This document shows positions 26,768 through 37,210 of a DNA stretch of 64,000 nucleotides, piece by piece. Position 1 is the first letter of the stretch. Every line of letters starts with the position of its first letter. Source of the stretch: Nitrospira sp. GTDB lineage: Bacteria; Nitrospirota; Nitrospiria; Nitrospirales; Nitrospiraceae. Where the stretch lies: contig JAHFEW010000010.1 of the NCBI GenBank assembly GCA_023248215.1, positions 1-64,000 on the forward strand, read 5' to 3'. The notes beneath the pieces are model-generated. The model saw only the letters and a program-made list of their open reading frames with translations. It did not search any database and was not told where the DNA came from. The position numbers and the translations under genes are program-made.

Positions 26768-26940
26768 CATTTCGCAATAATGAGTGCTAGGACTACGCAT
26801 ATCGTCTACCTAACATACGCATGATGTGGCCGCAAGACGGCACGCTTGACTCCTTCCCGGCAGGCCCGATACTCTGCCCTCACGCATTGAAACCGTTTCT
26901 CTTCAGGTCACGCCGGAACCTCTGCACACCGAATCACTTC

Positions 26941-28269
26941 ATGAATGTTGATCCCGACATCCTGGCCACTTTTCGGAAACAGGTCACATCCACACGGTCC
27001 CTGGACGCCACCTCCTGGGACGCCTCCCGTCACCTCGTCAACCCAACACAATGGCCGACGACCCTCAAGGCGTTGAGCGAGGCCGTTGAGACATCTGCCT
27101 TCCCGGACGAGATCAAGCGCAGCCTCGTCGCCACCCTGTCCCAGGAACAAGCACCCTCAGGCCGTCCCTCATCCAGCGACGCGCTTAAGCATCTGACAGG
27201 ACTCCCGCCCACGAAAGCCCTGCGCGCCCTCTGCGTCCTCTTTGGCCTCCGATCGACACAACCGGCGAAGTGGCCGCTCCCAACGCTCACGGCGGACTCA
27301 GTCGACACGTTCATTCGGCAGCACTCCAATCCCTTTGACCTTTTAACAGAACACACCCCAGCTTCCATCTTGGACCTGGGAGCAGGCGATCTGTCATTCG
27401 CCGAAGAACTCGTCACGCTCTACGAGTCCCGACTGGCAGCGCAAGGCAGTCCGCTCATTCTCCACTGTCTCGACCGGCTGGATCCGGGCTCTCAACTCGG
27501 CGGACCGCTGCATCCCCACCCGCTCCGCCTGAGCAGCCTGAGGTCCAGACCCGGTCTGCGATTTCGCTTCTACGGCGACCAGGACATGTTCGCACTCGAG
27601 CCACTGGAAAAAGACCAACGTCTCGCCACGCGATACCTCATCGTCACCTGCTGGGCCCCTGCCACACCGACCTTTGCCTATGAACCCGCCCGCCTCTCTG
27701 CGGCCGTGCTCGCCGAAGAGCTGCGGCGCACCAAAGGAGACTCCCGACAGGTCACGCATGGGAAAGAGCCCGCGCTCGAAGTACTGCATGCCGGCCGGAG
27801 CCTCCTCTTTCCGTCGTGGAAATTCGATATCCGCGGCCCCCTTGCCTTGTTGGAATTGATGGCCCGACGCGGAGCCCTGTGCGTATTGGGAGCAGTCGAT
27901 TCCCAAGTGTTTTGGGAAATCCTGTCGCAGTTGATCGAAGATCCGCGTGTGAGGCCTCCGAATCTGGTCTTGTCAGAGCAGAATATTCCAACGGTGTTTG
28001 GGGAAACATTTGACCGACTGTCGGCCCTTCCACTTGGTGGATCGTGCACCTTGTCGGACCTCACACCGTTACGCCAGAACTTTCCCTCAATACTTCCTGC
28101 ACCCTCCGGTCATACAGCCGGCTATCGCTTCAGACATGTCACGATTCGACGTGGCGCTCACTTTGAAGGCCTCCCGGCGAGCAGTACCGCCAGACGATTT
28201 CGGGAGATGACGGAAGAAACTCCACCCTGGTTTCTCACGCTCGTACCGGAACAGGTTCCGACCGCGTGA
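26941..28269 (+). CDS. Methyltransferase-like protein, unknown function
   Basis: The likely start is MNVDPDILATF (442 aa); an upstream in-frame ATG at 26821 gives a less convincing 40-residue extension. A motif like SAM-binding motif I, SILDLGAGDLSFAEEL, is near residue 140. A Rossmann-like strand LILHCLDRLDPGS and a SWKFDIRGPLALLELMARRG segment follow. The rest is not recognisable to me. It could be a class I SAM-dependent methyltransferase or a degenerate relative. It is divergent from the ChaN-like gene and 94 bases or more before the MoxR operon. Confidence 0.6.
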   Translation: MNVDPDILATFRKQVTSTRSLDATSWDASRHLVNPTQWPTTLKALSEAVETSAFPDEIKRSLVATLSQEQAPSGRPSSSDALKHLTGLPPTKALRALCVLFGLRSTQPAKWPLPTLTADSVDTFIRQHSNPFDLLTEHTPASILDLGAGDLSFAEELVTLYESRLAAQGSPLILHCLDRLDPGSQLGGPLHPHPLRLSSLRSRPGLRFRFYGDQDMFALEPLEKDQRLATRYLIVTCWAPATPTFAYEPARLSAAVLAEELRRTKGDSRQVTHGKEPALEVLHAGRSLLFPSWKFDIRGPLALLELMARRGALCVLGAVDSQVFWEILSQLIEDPRVRPPNLVLSEQNIPTVFGETFDRLSALPLGGSCTLSDLTPLRQNFPSILPAPSGHTAGYRFRHVTIRRGAHFEGLPASSTARRFREMTEETPPWFLTLVPEQVPTA

Positions 28270-28425
28270 CGCGCCGGCGCGACTGACTAGACGCCGCGAC
28301 ACGAGATGCGTTCGCCAGTGATCCGCTTGAAATCCCGTATAAATTGACGGTCCCCAGACCCTTTGTTAGACTTCGGACATCACACGCCATGTGCCGAACG
28401 TGACCCTCTTCGAAAACATCCCATC

Positions 28426-29367
28426 GTGAATTCTTCTCAATCTATCAAATCGTTACAAGATAATATCGCGCAGGTCATCAAGGGAAAGGCGCGGGTCATC
28501 GAAATGGCCGTCGTCTGCCTGCTGGCGCGTGGACACCTCCTGATTGAAGACGTACCCGGCGTCGGCAAAACCACGCTTGCCCACAGCCTCGCGCGCTCCC
28601 TGGATTGCTCCTTCAAGCGCATCCAGTTCACCAGCGACTTGCTACCCTCCGATATTGTCGGCATCTCCGTCTTCAATCGCCAAAAACAGGCCTTTGAGTT
28701 CATGCCGGGCCCGCTCTTTGCCAACATCGTCCTGGCCGATGAGATCAACCGCACGACGCCAAAGACTCAAAGCAGCCTGCTGGAAGCTATGAGCGAGGCA
28801 CAAATCTCCGTGGACAACCACACCCATCCCTTACGCCAACCGTTCATGGTCATTGCCACGCAAAATCCCGCGGAATATCACGGCACGTTTCCGCTTCCAG
28901 AATCCCAGCTGGACCGATTCCTCATGCGACTCCGCATCGGCTATCCGACGCCCGATGAAGAAAAGAAGGTGTTGGATCGACCACCATCGCTTCACCCGGC
29001 AGACGAGATTCAACCGGTTCTCAACGCACAACACATTGTGGATCTCCAAGCCCAGGCTGAAAAGGTCCAAATGGAAGACAGCCTTATGGATTACCTCCTC
29101 GCGATCGTGCTTGCCACCCGGCACAACAATCTGCTGTCACTCGGCGTCAGTACGCGAGGAGCGCTCGCGCTGTGCAAGGCGGCGAAGGCGCTGGCCCTCG
29201 TGCGTGATCGAACCTATTGCCTTCCCGAGGACATCAAGGAACTCGCTCCAACCATCCTCTCGCACCGCGTCATGCTCAATCGGTCCCAGGGGGTGCGCAC
29301 GAAGAGTTTCGAGCACACGGAGCGAGTCATTCAAGACATTCTCGACAGCGTCCCAGTCCCCGTGTGA
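28426..29367 (+). CDS. MoxR-family AAA+ ATPase
   Basis: MoxR ATPases are chaperone-like and often work with von Willebrand or DUF58 proteins. Walker A is DVPGVGKTT (about residue 40), Walker B is IVLADEINRTTPKTQ (about 104), sensor 1 is ATQNPAEYHGTFPLPE (about 144), and a C-terminal helical lid follows. I use the GTG at 28426 (VNSSQSIKSLQ; 313 aa), where homology begins. An in-frame start at 28363 would add 21 residues. It leads a MoxR-DUF58-TgpA set. Confidence 0.92.
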   Translation: MNSSQSIKSLQDNIAQVIKGKARVIEMAVVCLLARGHLLIEDVPGVGKTTLAHSLARSLDCSFKRIQFTSDLLPSDIVGISVFNRQKQAFEFMPGPLFANIVLADEINRTTPKTQSSLLEAMSEAQISVDNHTHPLRQPFMVIATQNPAEYHGTFPLPESQLDRFLMRLRIGYPTPDEEKKVLDRPPSLHPADEIQPVLNAQHIVDLQAQAEKVQMEDSLMDYLLAIVLATRHNNLLSLGVSTRGALALCKAAKALALVRDRTYCLPEDIKELAPTILSHRVMLNRSQGVRTKSFEHTERVIQDILDSVPVPV

Positions 29368-29414
29368 CGGCTCCAACGGTGCCGGGAAGATGTACCCACG
29401 TATAGGGTGGTGGA

Positions 29415-30587
29415 ATGGCACTCGGTGACCCTCCATCCCTCAGCATGTTGCCCAACACCCTCCAGACATGTGTCCGGTGGCTCTCTCGAAACCGCGCCAT
29501 TCGACTGACGACGGAAGGGACCCGCTTTCTGTTGCTGACCCTGGCCGTCGGGATTGCCGCGGTCAACACCGGCAACAACCTGTTCTATCTCCTGCTGGCC
29601 ATGATGCTGAGCCTGATCGTCTTGTCCGGGTTGCTGTCGGAACAATGTGTGCGCCGGCTGGAATTTCATCGCCACCTCCCAGAGTATCTCTTTGCAAATG
29701 AACCAGCGACCGTGACCCTCTGGATAGCCAATCGCAAGTCGCGCGTCCCGAGTGTGTCCCTGCACCTGTTCGACGTCGTGGCTGGGCAGGATCTTGATCG
29801 CGGGATTCACCTCTCGCACCTCGCACCCCAGTCGTCGATGTTGATCTCCTATCCGCTGCTCGTGCGGAGGCGTGGACAGTATCGATTCGACGGAGTCCGT
29901 GTCATCACACCGTTCCCCTTTGGGCTGTTTCATAAGAAAGCGTTCTATCCCTTCGAGGCCAGCATCATCGTCTGCCCGGAAATCATCCCCCTGCCGGAGC
30001 TGCGGCTCCACGAGATGAACGCCATCGGACAGAACCAAGCACTGGCTCGGCGCGGGCCAGGGAACTCGCTCTACAATCTACGAGAGTTTCGACCTGGTGA
30101 CGATTCACGCGCCATTCACTGGATGACGACGGCCCGCACCTCGAAGTTAATGCTCAAAGAAACTGAAGCGGAAGACCAGCGATGGGTCACACTTGCCGTA
30201 TCGACGGTTGCACCAGTGGAAGAAGATGGTGCCTTCGAACGGGCCCTCTCCATTGCCGCCTCACTGCTCGATCTGTTGCTGAAAGACGGGTACCAAGTCC
30301 GCCTGCTACTCGGGGACCAGCAGGGAATCCTGGCCAGTGGGCCAGAACAGTTCCTTCACCTGCTTCACCCCTTGGCGCTCTGCGAACGACGCCCCGTGAC
30401 GGCGGCCGCTTCCATTCGACAGGCTATGGCACAGGCGCTGGCGGAGTCGAATGGGGGGTTGACCCTCTTGCTCTCACCCTGGACAGATCCCGCCCAACGC
30501 GAGGAGTTTCCAGCAGTTGATCACGTCATTTCTCCTCAGTCTTACGGAGACCTCTTCGATGCGGTTGGATCAAGCATTCCGGCTTAG
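29415..30587 (+). CDS. DUF58 domain membrane protein
   Basis: The 390-aa product has two N-terminal membrane helices (FLLLTLAVGIAAVNTGNNLF and YLLLAMMLSLIVLSGLL). A beta-rich region follows, then the DUF58 signature REFRPGDDSRAIHWMTTART near residues 221-240, in a vWA-like fold. Such proteins almost always follow a MoxR ATPase and precede a transglutaminase-type TgpA, as they do here. The complex is thought to act on envelope substrates, but the target is unknown. It overlaps the next gene by 29 bases. Confidence 0.9.
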   Translation: MALGDPPSLSMLPNTLQTCVRWLSRNRAIRLTTEGTRFLLLTLAVGIAAVNTGNNLFYLLLAMMLSLIVLSGLLSEQCVRRLEFHRHLPEYLFANEPATVTLWIANRKSRVPSVSLHLFDVVAGQDLDRGIHLSHLAPQSSMLISYPLLVRRRGQYRFDGVRVITPFPFGLFHKKAFYPFEASIIVCPEIIPLPELRLHEMNAIGQNQALARRGPGNSLYNLREFRPGDDSRAIHWMTTARTSKLMLKETEAEDQRWVTLAVSTVAPVEEDGAFERALSIAASLLDLLLKDGYQVRLLLGDQQGILASGPEQFLHLLHPLALCERRPVTAAASIRQAMAQALAESNGGLTLLLSPWTDPAQREEFPAVDHVISPQSYGDLFDAVGSSIPA

Positions 30588-32769
30588 CTCAATCCTGCTG
30601 GCCGCCACCAGCTTCGCGAGTCTCGCGCTCGCGATCGTGTTGCCCCAATGGCTTCTCACCCTGGCAGGTGTTGCATTTGCCATGGCACTCCTGCGCACGA
30701 ATCACGCGTCCTTGATCTCCGGCCTCTTGCTCCATCTACGCTTCTCCGCACTCACGTGGAATGTATTTCTCCTGCTCGCGTTCGTCGGCTTCTGGATCGA
30801 CCTCCTGCTCGTGTCGCAAGAACTCCTGCCAGCCGGGATTCACTTTTTAGTCATGCTCTTGGTGAATAAACTGTCGAACCTCGATCAACGACGAGACTTC
30901 CTACATCTTTATGCGATTAGTCTGATCGCGCTCTTGGCCTCTGCCGCACTCACCACGCAGGTCTGGTACGCGCCCTTCTTTCTCGTCTACCTCGTGGCCG
31001 GAGTCTGGACCCTGCTCCTCTATCACCTCGTGAAAGAGCGGGACGAGTACCCAGGCGACCAACCGACCGGCATTGACGAAGCGCCGTCTCCCTCGTCGCT
31101 GGCTCACATTACTTCCCGCTTTTTCTGGACGACCAACGCCATGGCAGCCGGCGCATTCGGCCTCACAGTACTGTTCTTTTTCTCCATTCCACGAATCGGG
31201 GTGGGCTTCTTCCAGAACAACCATAGAGAAAGTCTGCGCACCACGGGCTTTACCGAGCAGGTCGATCTGGGAGCCATCGGTCCGGTAAAGCAAGACCCCA
31301 GCATCGTGATGCGGGTGGAGTTGCCAGACGCCGTCGGCGACGAATCCAGGCGAGAGCCCCTCTATCTCCGCGGAGTCGCCTACAACCAATACAACGGAAA
31401 ATCCTGGAGCAATAGCCTGTCACACCGTCGCATGCTCACGGAACTCCCTCAGGGAACGTTTACGCTCCGAACGCCCGGCATCAAACCATCTGCGGCCCCG
31501 GCCCGTGGTCTTCGGCAGGAGATTCTTCTTGAGCCGCTCGATACGGCGGTGCTGTTCGGTGCCCCGCTCCCAGTCTCGGTCAAGGGCAATTTCCTCTCGG
31601 TGCAATCCGATCTCATGGGCTCCCTACACCTCCCGTTTCCCTCCCATACCCGCATCCAATATACGGCCTACTCTCTCCCGGTCACCGTGATATCGACAGA
31701 GGCCAGAGCCACCGCGTTTCTGTATCCTGAGTTTGTCGTCCAACAGTATCTCCAGGTTCCTGCCGTCGACGCACGCGTCATCGATCTGGCGCGCCGAGTG
31801 ACCCAACCGGCCACCAGCGTCTCGGAAACCGTACGACTGATCCACACGCACTTACTGACCAACTATCGCTACAACTTGGATGTGCCCTCACTACAGTCTG
31901 CTCATCCCTTGGAAGACTTTCTTCTGACTCGAAAAACAGGGTACTGCGAACACTATGCCACCGCGATGGTGATGCTCCTTCGCACGGTTGGGATTCCCGC
32001 GCGGTTGGTGACGGGATTTCTGGCAACCGAATGGAATGAATTCGGACATTATTATACGGTTCGTCAACGAGACGCCCATGCCTGGGTGGAGGTCTATTTC
32101 CCACAATCGGGCTGGATCACGATGGATCCCACCCCTCCCGCCCCCGATGCGACCATGCCAACCTGGTGGCAATCCGCCAGCAGCGTGATGGATTCGCTCC
32201 GACTCAAATGGGATCGCCTCTTCGTCCACTACAGCGCGAGCGACCAATTTGCCGTCGTGCAGGGCATTCGGGAAAGCGGAGAGGTAGTGCGTGCGAAAAT
32301 GTCTGAGTCCCTGACCGCCATGCTGGGGCAGGGTTCCACCATGCTCGGCCGATTCATGAAGGCACTCACGCCGGCCGGCATTCCGCAGACGGCTATCTTC
32401 CTCATAATGGCAATCGGCGCGAGCTATGTGGTGATGCTAATGCTGCGCCAGCTCGGGAATGGAGCAGCCCGGCAGGATCTCTATTCGGCCAATCAACGCG
32501 TCGTCATCATCCTGTACAGCACCATGGTCGACTGCTTTGCGCAGCACGGCATTGTGAAGCCTGCAAGCGCCACGCCGCTGGAATTTCTTCGCCATGTTCG
32601 CGAGCAATGGTCCGAGGCCTGGCCCTCTGCCGACGCCCTGACTCATCTCTACACTCGAGTCCGATTTGGCCATGCCCCATTGACCGCAGAGGAACTCTCT
32701 GCCGCAGAAAGCCTGCTACACAGGCTCCGCACGCTTGGACGATCAGCCCCTCCCTCGCAAAAACGGTAG
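30559..32769 (+). CDS. TgpA-type transmembrane transglutaminase-like protein
   Basis: The 736-aa protein starts MRLDQAFRLSS. It has about six N-terminal membrane helices (to about residue 220), an extracytoplasmic transglutaminase-like domain, one more C-terminal helix (AIFLIMAIGASYVVMLML) and a cytoplasmic DUF4129-like tail. The catalytic triad is visible: Cys in KTGYCEHYATAMVMLLR, His in RDAHAWVEVYF, Asp in WITMDPTPPAP. Homologues are predicted cysteine proteases or transglutaminases of the envelope. It overlaps the DUF58 gene and ends the operon. Confidence 0.9.
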   Translation: MRLDQAFRLSSILLAATSFASLALAIVLPQWLLTLAGVAFAMALLRTNHASLISGLLLHLRFSALTWNVFLLLAFVGFWIDLLLVSQELLPAGIHFLVMLLVNKLSNLDQRRDFLHLYAISLIALLASAALTTQVWYAPFFLVYLVAGVWTLLLYHLVKERDEYPGDQPTGIDEAPSPSSLAHITSRFFWTTNAMAAGAFGLTVLFFFSIPRIGVGFFQNNHRESLRTTGFTEQVDLGAIGPVKQDPSIVMRVELPDAVGDESRREPLYLRGVAYNQYNGKSWSNSLSHRRMLTELPQGTFTLRTPGIKPSAAPARGLRQEILLEPLDTAVLFGAPLPVSVKGNFLSVQSDLMGSLHLPFPSHTRIQYTAYSLPVTVISTEARATAFLYPEFVVQQYLQVPAVDARVIDLARRVTQPATSVSETVRLIHTHLLTNYRYNLDVPSLQSAHPLEDFLLTRKTGYCEHYATAMVMLLRTVGIPARLVTGFLATEWNEFGHYYTVRQRDAHAWVEVYFPQSGWITMDPTPPAPDATMPTWWQSASSVMDSLRLKWDRLFVHYSASDQFAVVQGIRESGEVVRAKMSESLTAMLGQGSTMLGRFMKALTPAGIPQTAIFLIMAIGASYVVMLMLRQLGNGAARQDLYSANQRVVIILYSTMVDCFAQHGIVKPASATPLEFLRHVREQWSEAWPSADALTHLYTRVRFGHAPLTAEELSAAESLLHRLRTLGRSAPPSQKR

Positions 32770-33045
32770 CAAACGCCGAAACTGCCCAGCGTCTCCATGG
32801 TACATTCAAATACCTGCAGGCAGCTCTTTTGAACCGACAAGGATCGGAGGACGCCGTCACCTGCATCAGGTCGTGGGAGCTGGGTGCTCGGGGACGCGGG
32901 AAAGCATTGATCCTCTCGCTTATGCATCCTGCATCCAGACACGAAGTCCGTCGGAGAAAATGGATGCGGTGTTGAAACGATCTTTTTGAGGAGCCCGGAA
33001 CATGTTACAAGGGCACTGCATCAACGGAGGTATGGCTGGCGCAGG

Positions 33046-34398
33046 ATGCGAAGTTTTTGGCAGGATGGACTCCTCAGCATGCCTGTTCTTTTCGCGCCAG
33101 TCGCGACAGTGGCTCAGTCCCTCTCCGTCCCTAGTTCCCCATCGCCGAGCCCTTCACCGAATGTACTGAATCGGCTCCTGCCACTGGACGTTGCGTACCA
33201 TACGCCCTTCCTTCTCACCCCGGGACGTCTCGCCCCCAACACGGGTCTTTTCGAGGTAAGCGTGAGGACTCAAGGACCGTTGCTGGGGACACACCTTGCC
33301 GGCCACGGTGCACTGTCCTATGTGGGACCAGACGAGGGTCACGTTGATCAGACCCGGGATAGCCGCCATCAGGCAGTGCGGCTTGGCCTTCGCGGAGTCG
33401 AAGGTCCGCTGCAGTATGGAGTCGGCTACCGTGCGGCGGGGGCAGCCGCCGCACAAGACCCCGCTCAAACGACGCATTCCATCTGGATGAACTGGGCGAC
33501 CAACCAGGCCATCCTGAGCGCAGCCATAGAGGAGCGGACCAGCAATATCGACCGCAACCCTAGCCGGCCCATCGCAACGCAGCTTCAGAAGCGTCTTGGC
33601 ATCGATCTCCATGCCGCCAATCGACCCGTCGTGCGGCTCTCTTACCTACAACAGCAAACGGTGGAGCGGCTGCTGACCAGCGTGGGTGGTGCCGGCCTGT
33701 CGCAAGATTTCGATACCGTGGAGGGCGGAATCGAGTATCGGCTCTGGGGGCTCGCGCTTCAGGCGAATTCGCAGTACACGACTGCTCACCTGCCAGAGTC
33801 GCCCCAGGCACTACATCAGCAGCACCGCCTGGCAGGCCGTCTCTCGCCGCTGAGCGGGCTCACCTTTGAGTCGGGGTTGAGCGTGACCGCGGATCAAGAC
33901 CGACTCACCCATCAATGGCGGGACACCTCGGCGGCGCAGGTTGCGCCTCGCATACCAGTTGGGGGAACATTCCAGCCTGCAAGTCCAAACCATCTACAGT
34001 CGAACTCAAACGCCGTTCGGGTTCGATCAGAACGCGCTCAGCGCGACCACGCGGTGGGACTGGCAGACCTAACGGCTTGGACTAGCGGACACGGCCCTAT
34101 CGATTCAAACCAGTTACCGCAGTCAAACGAACACGTCCCAGGTCAGCCATGCGGTAGACGATTTTGCTGCGACGACCCAGTTGAATGTTGCCGGCTCATC
34201 ATGGGGCGACGCTTTGTTGAGCCCGACGTGGTTGAGAGCGCCACGCTGATAGCGGGTGAGCTGGATGGATCCCCTAACCTAGGCCCGTACGGCAGGAGGG
34301 TCATCTGCCAGACAGCTGGACAAGCTGTCTGTGACAATGCCCTGGCCCCACAAACCGTCATGATCTGTACGTGGCCAGAGAAGCGACGCCACGGTTGA
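33046..34398 (+). pseudogene. Frame-disrupted outer-membrane beta-barrel-like gene
   Basis: The first 290 or so codons encode an exported protein (start MRSFWQDGLLSMPV, signal-like segment ending near VAQS) with alternating polar/aromatic strands typical of a porin-like barrel. After about 33930 the open frame becomes rich in unlikely sequence. The +1 frame carries the barrel pattern instead: RRLRLAYQLGEHSSLQVQTI, then ALSATTRWDWQT and a TAA stop at 34070-34072, then further barrel-like ALSIQTSYRSQTNTSQVS to about 34240. A third frame resumes near 34350 (DLYVAREATPRLK). This indicates at least one frameshift plus a nonsense codon. No named family is recognised. Confidence 0.65.
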
Positions 34399-34409
34399 AA
34401 GGAGATCGC

Positions 34410-35345
34410 GTGTTTCTTGTGTCGAAAACGGTGGTTGCCTTGCTCCTTATTGTGATCCTTGCCAATACCCAGGCATTTGGTGAAGCCCCCGCCCCTTCTG
34501 TCCATTGGGGCAGCCTCGCGTTCCCAGATCAGTATTCAACATTCACCACGGGGCTGACGCTCGATCGATTTACGCCGACGGATGGAGCGGGCGCAAAGTA
34601 TGATTCCACAATCTCTCAGACATTGGGGCTCAATCTCATCACACTCAGTTGGACGCAACATTGGGGCGACCAATGGTCTGGATGGAGCACGAATCTCACG
34701 GCAGGCATCAGTCCCACGAGCAACGAACCCAGTGAATTCTTCCAGAATAAAGTCGTGCATCAACTTCGCCACCTCCCGCCTGTGCCGACATTCCAGTCGC
34801 GGCGAGACACAGATGTCATGATCGACGGATCCGTGACGAAGTGGCTTCCCCTGTTTCAGCCCAAGGCCGTATTTTTCGGCGGCGGGTTCTCAGTCGGCAC
34901 ACTCTATCAAGAGGTGTTTCTTAGGACCGGTATCCGTCGCCTTCAGGTGACACCCGATTTGTATCGTGGGGACTGGGGAGCCGTGAGTGTGCGGACATCG
35001 ATCCTGGGACGGGTGAGTCTCCAGGAAGATGGGGCCGTGCTGCATGCCACAAAGCAGACTTCACGAATTGTTCAACCTGCGCTTGCCATTGGACAATATG
35101 CCCAAAACCACAAAGGCGAAACAGTCCCTACATGGGAAGTAGAGGTGGCCCTCACCTGGGATTCAGGAATATTTGTCAATGGAGTCGGACAAAGCCGAAA
35201 ACAATTCTTTTGGTCGGCTGCTCTCACCGGGGGACCTGTGCGGTTGGAGACTTGGAATGATAGTCTCGGGAACATTAGCAGGAGCGACTTTGGCCCGACC
35301 TATGGCGTCAGTCTTACCGTTGATCTGTTTCGCCTATTCAATTAG
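34410..35345 (+). CDS. Exported, outer-membrane beta-barrel-like protein
   Basis: The 311-aa product starts at a GTG six bases after AAAGGAG, which decides the start over an in-frame ATG at 34371. A signal peptide (VSKTVVALLLIVILANTQAFG) is followed by amphipathic beta-strands with aromatic residues (for example NLITLSWTQHWGDQWSGW), and the protein ends in a hydrophobic strand VSLTVDLFRLFN. The C-terminal pattern suits an outer-membrane barrel assembled by BAM. I do not recognise a family. It follows the decayed barrel gene closely and may once have been co-transcribed with it. Confidence 0.7.
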   Translation: MFLVSKTVVALLLIVILANTQAFGEAPAPSVHWGSLAFPDQYSTFTTGLTLDRFTPTDGAGAKYDSTISQTLGLNLITLSWTQHWGDQWSGWSTNLTAGISPTSNEPSEFFQNKVVHQLRHLPPVPTFQSRRDTDVMIDGSVTKWLPLFQPKAVFFGGGFSVGTLYQEVFLRTGIRRLQVTPDLYRGDWGAVSVRTSILGRVSLQEDGAVLHATKQTSRIVQPALAIGQYAQNHKGETVPTWEVEVALTWDSGIFVNGVGQSRKQFFWSAALTGGPVRLETWNDSLGNISRSDFGPTYGVSLTVDLFRLFN

Positions 35346-35585
35346 GCACAGGTGAGATTGGCAGGAACGACGCAGTGGCGGTCGGACCATTCGATTCCCT
35401 TCACCACGCTCAACGCTGACTAGCCGGAAGTTTTTCTACCATCTACCATGTAACGATCGAGCTCGCGAGTTGGGTCGTGGAGCCGGCAGCATGTCTCCGA
35501 CATGGCTGCGCGAACAGCTCGCGTTGTCGTCACTGATCCGTCATTCCGTCATGGTCAGAGCTTCCTGAAGCGGGTCGAACACCTG
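35346..35585. other. Intergenic spacer before the IS21 remnant
   Basis: About 240 bases with no supported gene. It separates the intact barrel-like gene from insertion-sequence debris. Confidence 0.4.
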
Positions 35586-36410
35586 TGTTCAGCGACAATT
35601 AGAACTGCGGGGTGCCGCGCTTCCTAACCGCCGGTCCTGTACCCTCTCCGCTCTACCAAGGGAGGGCGAATGGTCACGGACCGGCAAGTGAGGAGACTGA
35701 TGATGGAACTCGGCACAGGCACACCACTCACAACAGCAGCCATGCGGTTAGGGATGAGTGAGAACACGGCCCGGCGGTATCGGATGGGTGCGCTCCCCAG
35801 TCAGCGCACGGGGCCCCGGCAGTATCGGACGCGCCCCGATCCCTTTGCCGCCATCTGGCCGGAGATTGAGGCGCTGTTGGTCGAGGCCCCCAGCCTCGAG
35901 GCGACGACGATCTTCGAGACCCTGCGGGGGCGGCCGAGGTGCCCTTGGCCGACGGCCAACTCCGCACCTTGCAGCGCCGGATCCGGCGCTGGCGAGCCAC
36001 CCACGGGCCCGAGCGGGAGGTGATGTTTCCGCAGCGCCATCGTCCGGGCGAGTACGCCCAGAGCGATTTCACCGCCATGGGCTCGCTGGGCATTACACTC
36101 AACGGGCAGCCGTTCGATCACCTCTTCTATCACTTCGTCCTCCCATACTCGAACTGGGAGACCGGCGCGATCTGTGTGTCAGAGAGCTTCGAGGCGCTGA
36201 TCGCGGGGTTTCAGACGGCGGTGTGGGAACTGGGGCGGGTCCCGGCCCTCCACCGGACGGACAATTTGTCGGCGGCCACCCATGACCTGCGCGAGGGCGG
36301 CCGGACCTTCAACGAGCGGTATCGGCAGGTGCTGGACCATTATGGGGTGCGGCCAGACGCGAACACGCCGGGCCGCGGCCATGAGAATGGCGATGTCGAA
36401 CAAGCCCACG
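35586..36410 (+). mobile_element. Truncated IS21-family element
   Basis: An IS21-type left end (TGTTCAGCGACAATTAGAAC) starts at about 35586 and precedes an istA-like gene by 84 bases. The element stops abruptly near 36410, where IS3-family sequence of opposite orientation begins. The right end and the istB helper gene are missing, so the element cannot move by itself. Confidence 0.75.
35670..36410 (+). pseudogene. IS21-family transposase IstA, frameshifted and 3'-truncated
   Basis: The first frame (start GTG/MVTDRQVRRLMMELG) has the N-terminal helix-turn-helix (AAMRLGMSENTARRYR) and RTRPDPFAAIWPEIEALL. Near 35935-35945 the reading frame must shift to continue with LADGQLRTLQRRIRRWRATH. The catalytic core then follows with the first Asp of the DDE triad in QSDFTAMG, HLFYHFVLPYSNWETG and HRTDNLSAA (second Asp). 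The sequence ends after HENGDVEQAH at the IS3 junction. The C-terminal third is lost. Confidence 0.85.
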
Positions 36411-36943
36411 TGATCGAGCATGGTCCCGGCCCTTCGCCAAGGACACGATCGAGGGCGTAACTCACCGTCCCCCCCGACATCCGAAATCCGGCCTCCAATA
36501 ACGGACTGTGGCGACTCCAGTGATCAACGACCGTCAAGACTCGAAACGGCCGCCCATCCGCGAGCGTATCATGCACAAAATCCATGCTCCAGCGCTCGGT
36601 CGGGCCAGTGGGAATCGGAGCCGGGCCACGATGCAACGCGATATGTTTCCGGTGCCGCACTCGCATGCGCAGTTGCAAGCCATCGAGCCTGTACAGTCGT
36701 CGGACGCGTTTCCGATTACCAGCCAGCCTTCCCGACGCAGCAACACCCAGAGCCGTACATACCCAAACCGAGGCCGGGCATGGGCCAGATCGCGAATGCG
36801 CATCCGCAAGGCGGATTGGTCCTTTGCCTGGCTTCGTTGATACCAGGAGCCTCGACCAAACTGCGCCAAACGACAGGCTCGCATGCAACTGACCTGGAAG
36901 GTGTCCTGAAACCAGCCAGCCAGTTCTCGACTGCGTGCGGGCC
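36411..36943 (-). pseudogene. IS3-family orfB transposase, frameshifted and 3'-truncated
   Basis: The 5' part reads CRLAQFGRGSWYQRSQAKDQ and RIRDLAHARPRFGYVRLWVL, the usual HTH_21-type start of IS3 OrfB. A one-base loss near 36714-36722 moves the frame to NRKRVRRLYRLDGLQLRMR. The integrase core follows with the first catalytic Asp in ERWSMDFVHDTLADG. It breaks off after VSYALDRVLGEGPGPCSIT at the junction, so the last two residues of the DDE triad are absent. Confidence 0.85.
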
Positions 36944-37210
36944 TTAGACTTTTTTTCGCAGGGCCTCCGACAGCCTGTGCTTGTCGAGCGAGAGATCGGC
37001 GACCAGCCGTTTCAATCGACTGTTTTCTTCTTCCAGCTGGCGGAGTCGCCGCAGTTCGCTCCCGCCCAGATGCGCCTACTTCGTTTTCCAGGCGTAGAAC
37101 GTGGCTTCGGCCACCCCGAACTGCCGACAGCGGTCACCGCCCGGCGTGCCGGCTTCCGCTTGGCGGAGGGCGTAGATGACCTGCTCCTCGGAGAATTTCG
37201 ACCGCTTCAT
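36944..37210 (-). pseudogene. IS3-family orfA with in-frame stop
   Basis: The product begins MKRSKFSEEQVIYALRQAEA, a transposase helix-turn-helix protein. An in-frame TAG at 37076-37078 interrupts it after FYAWKTK. The same frame then continues with AHLGGSELRRLRQLEEENSR and a leucine-zipper-like tail ending LRKKV and TAA. The TAG stands where the family usually has Tyr (WKKKY), so a single substitution probably caused it. Confidence 0.85.
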
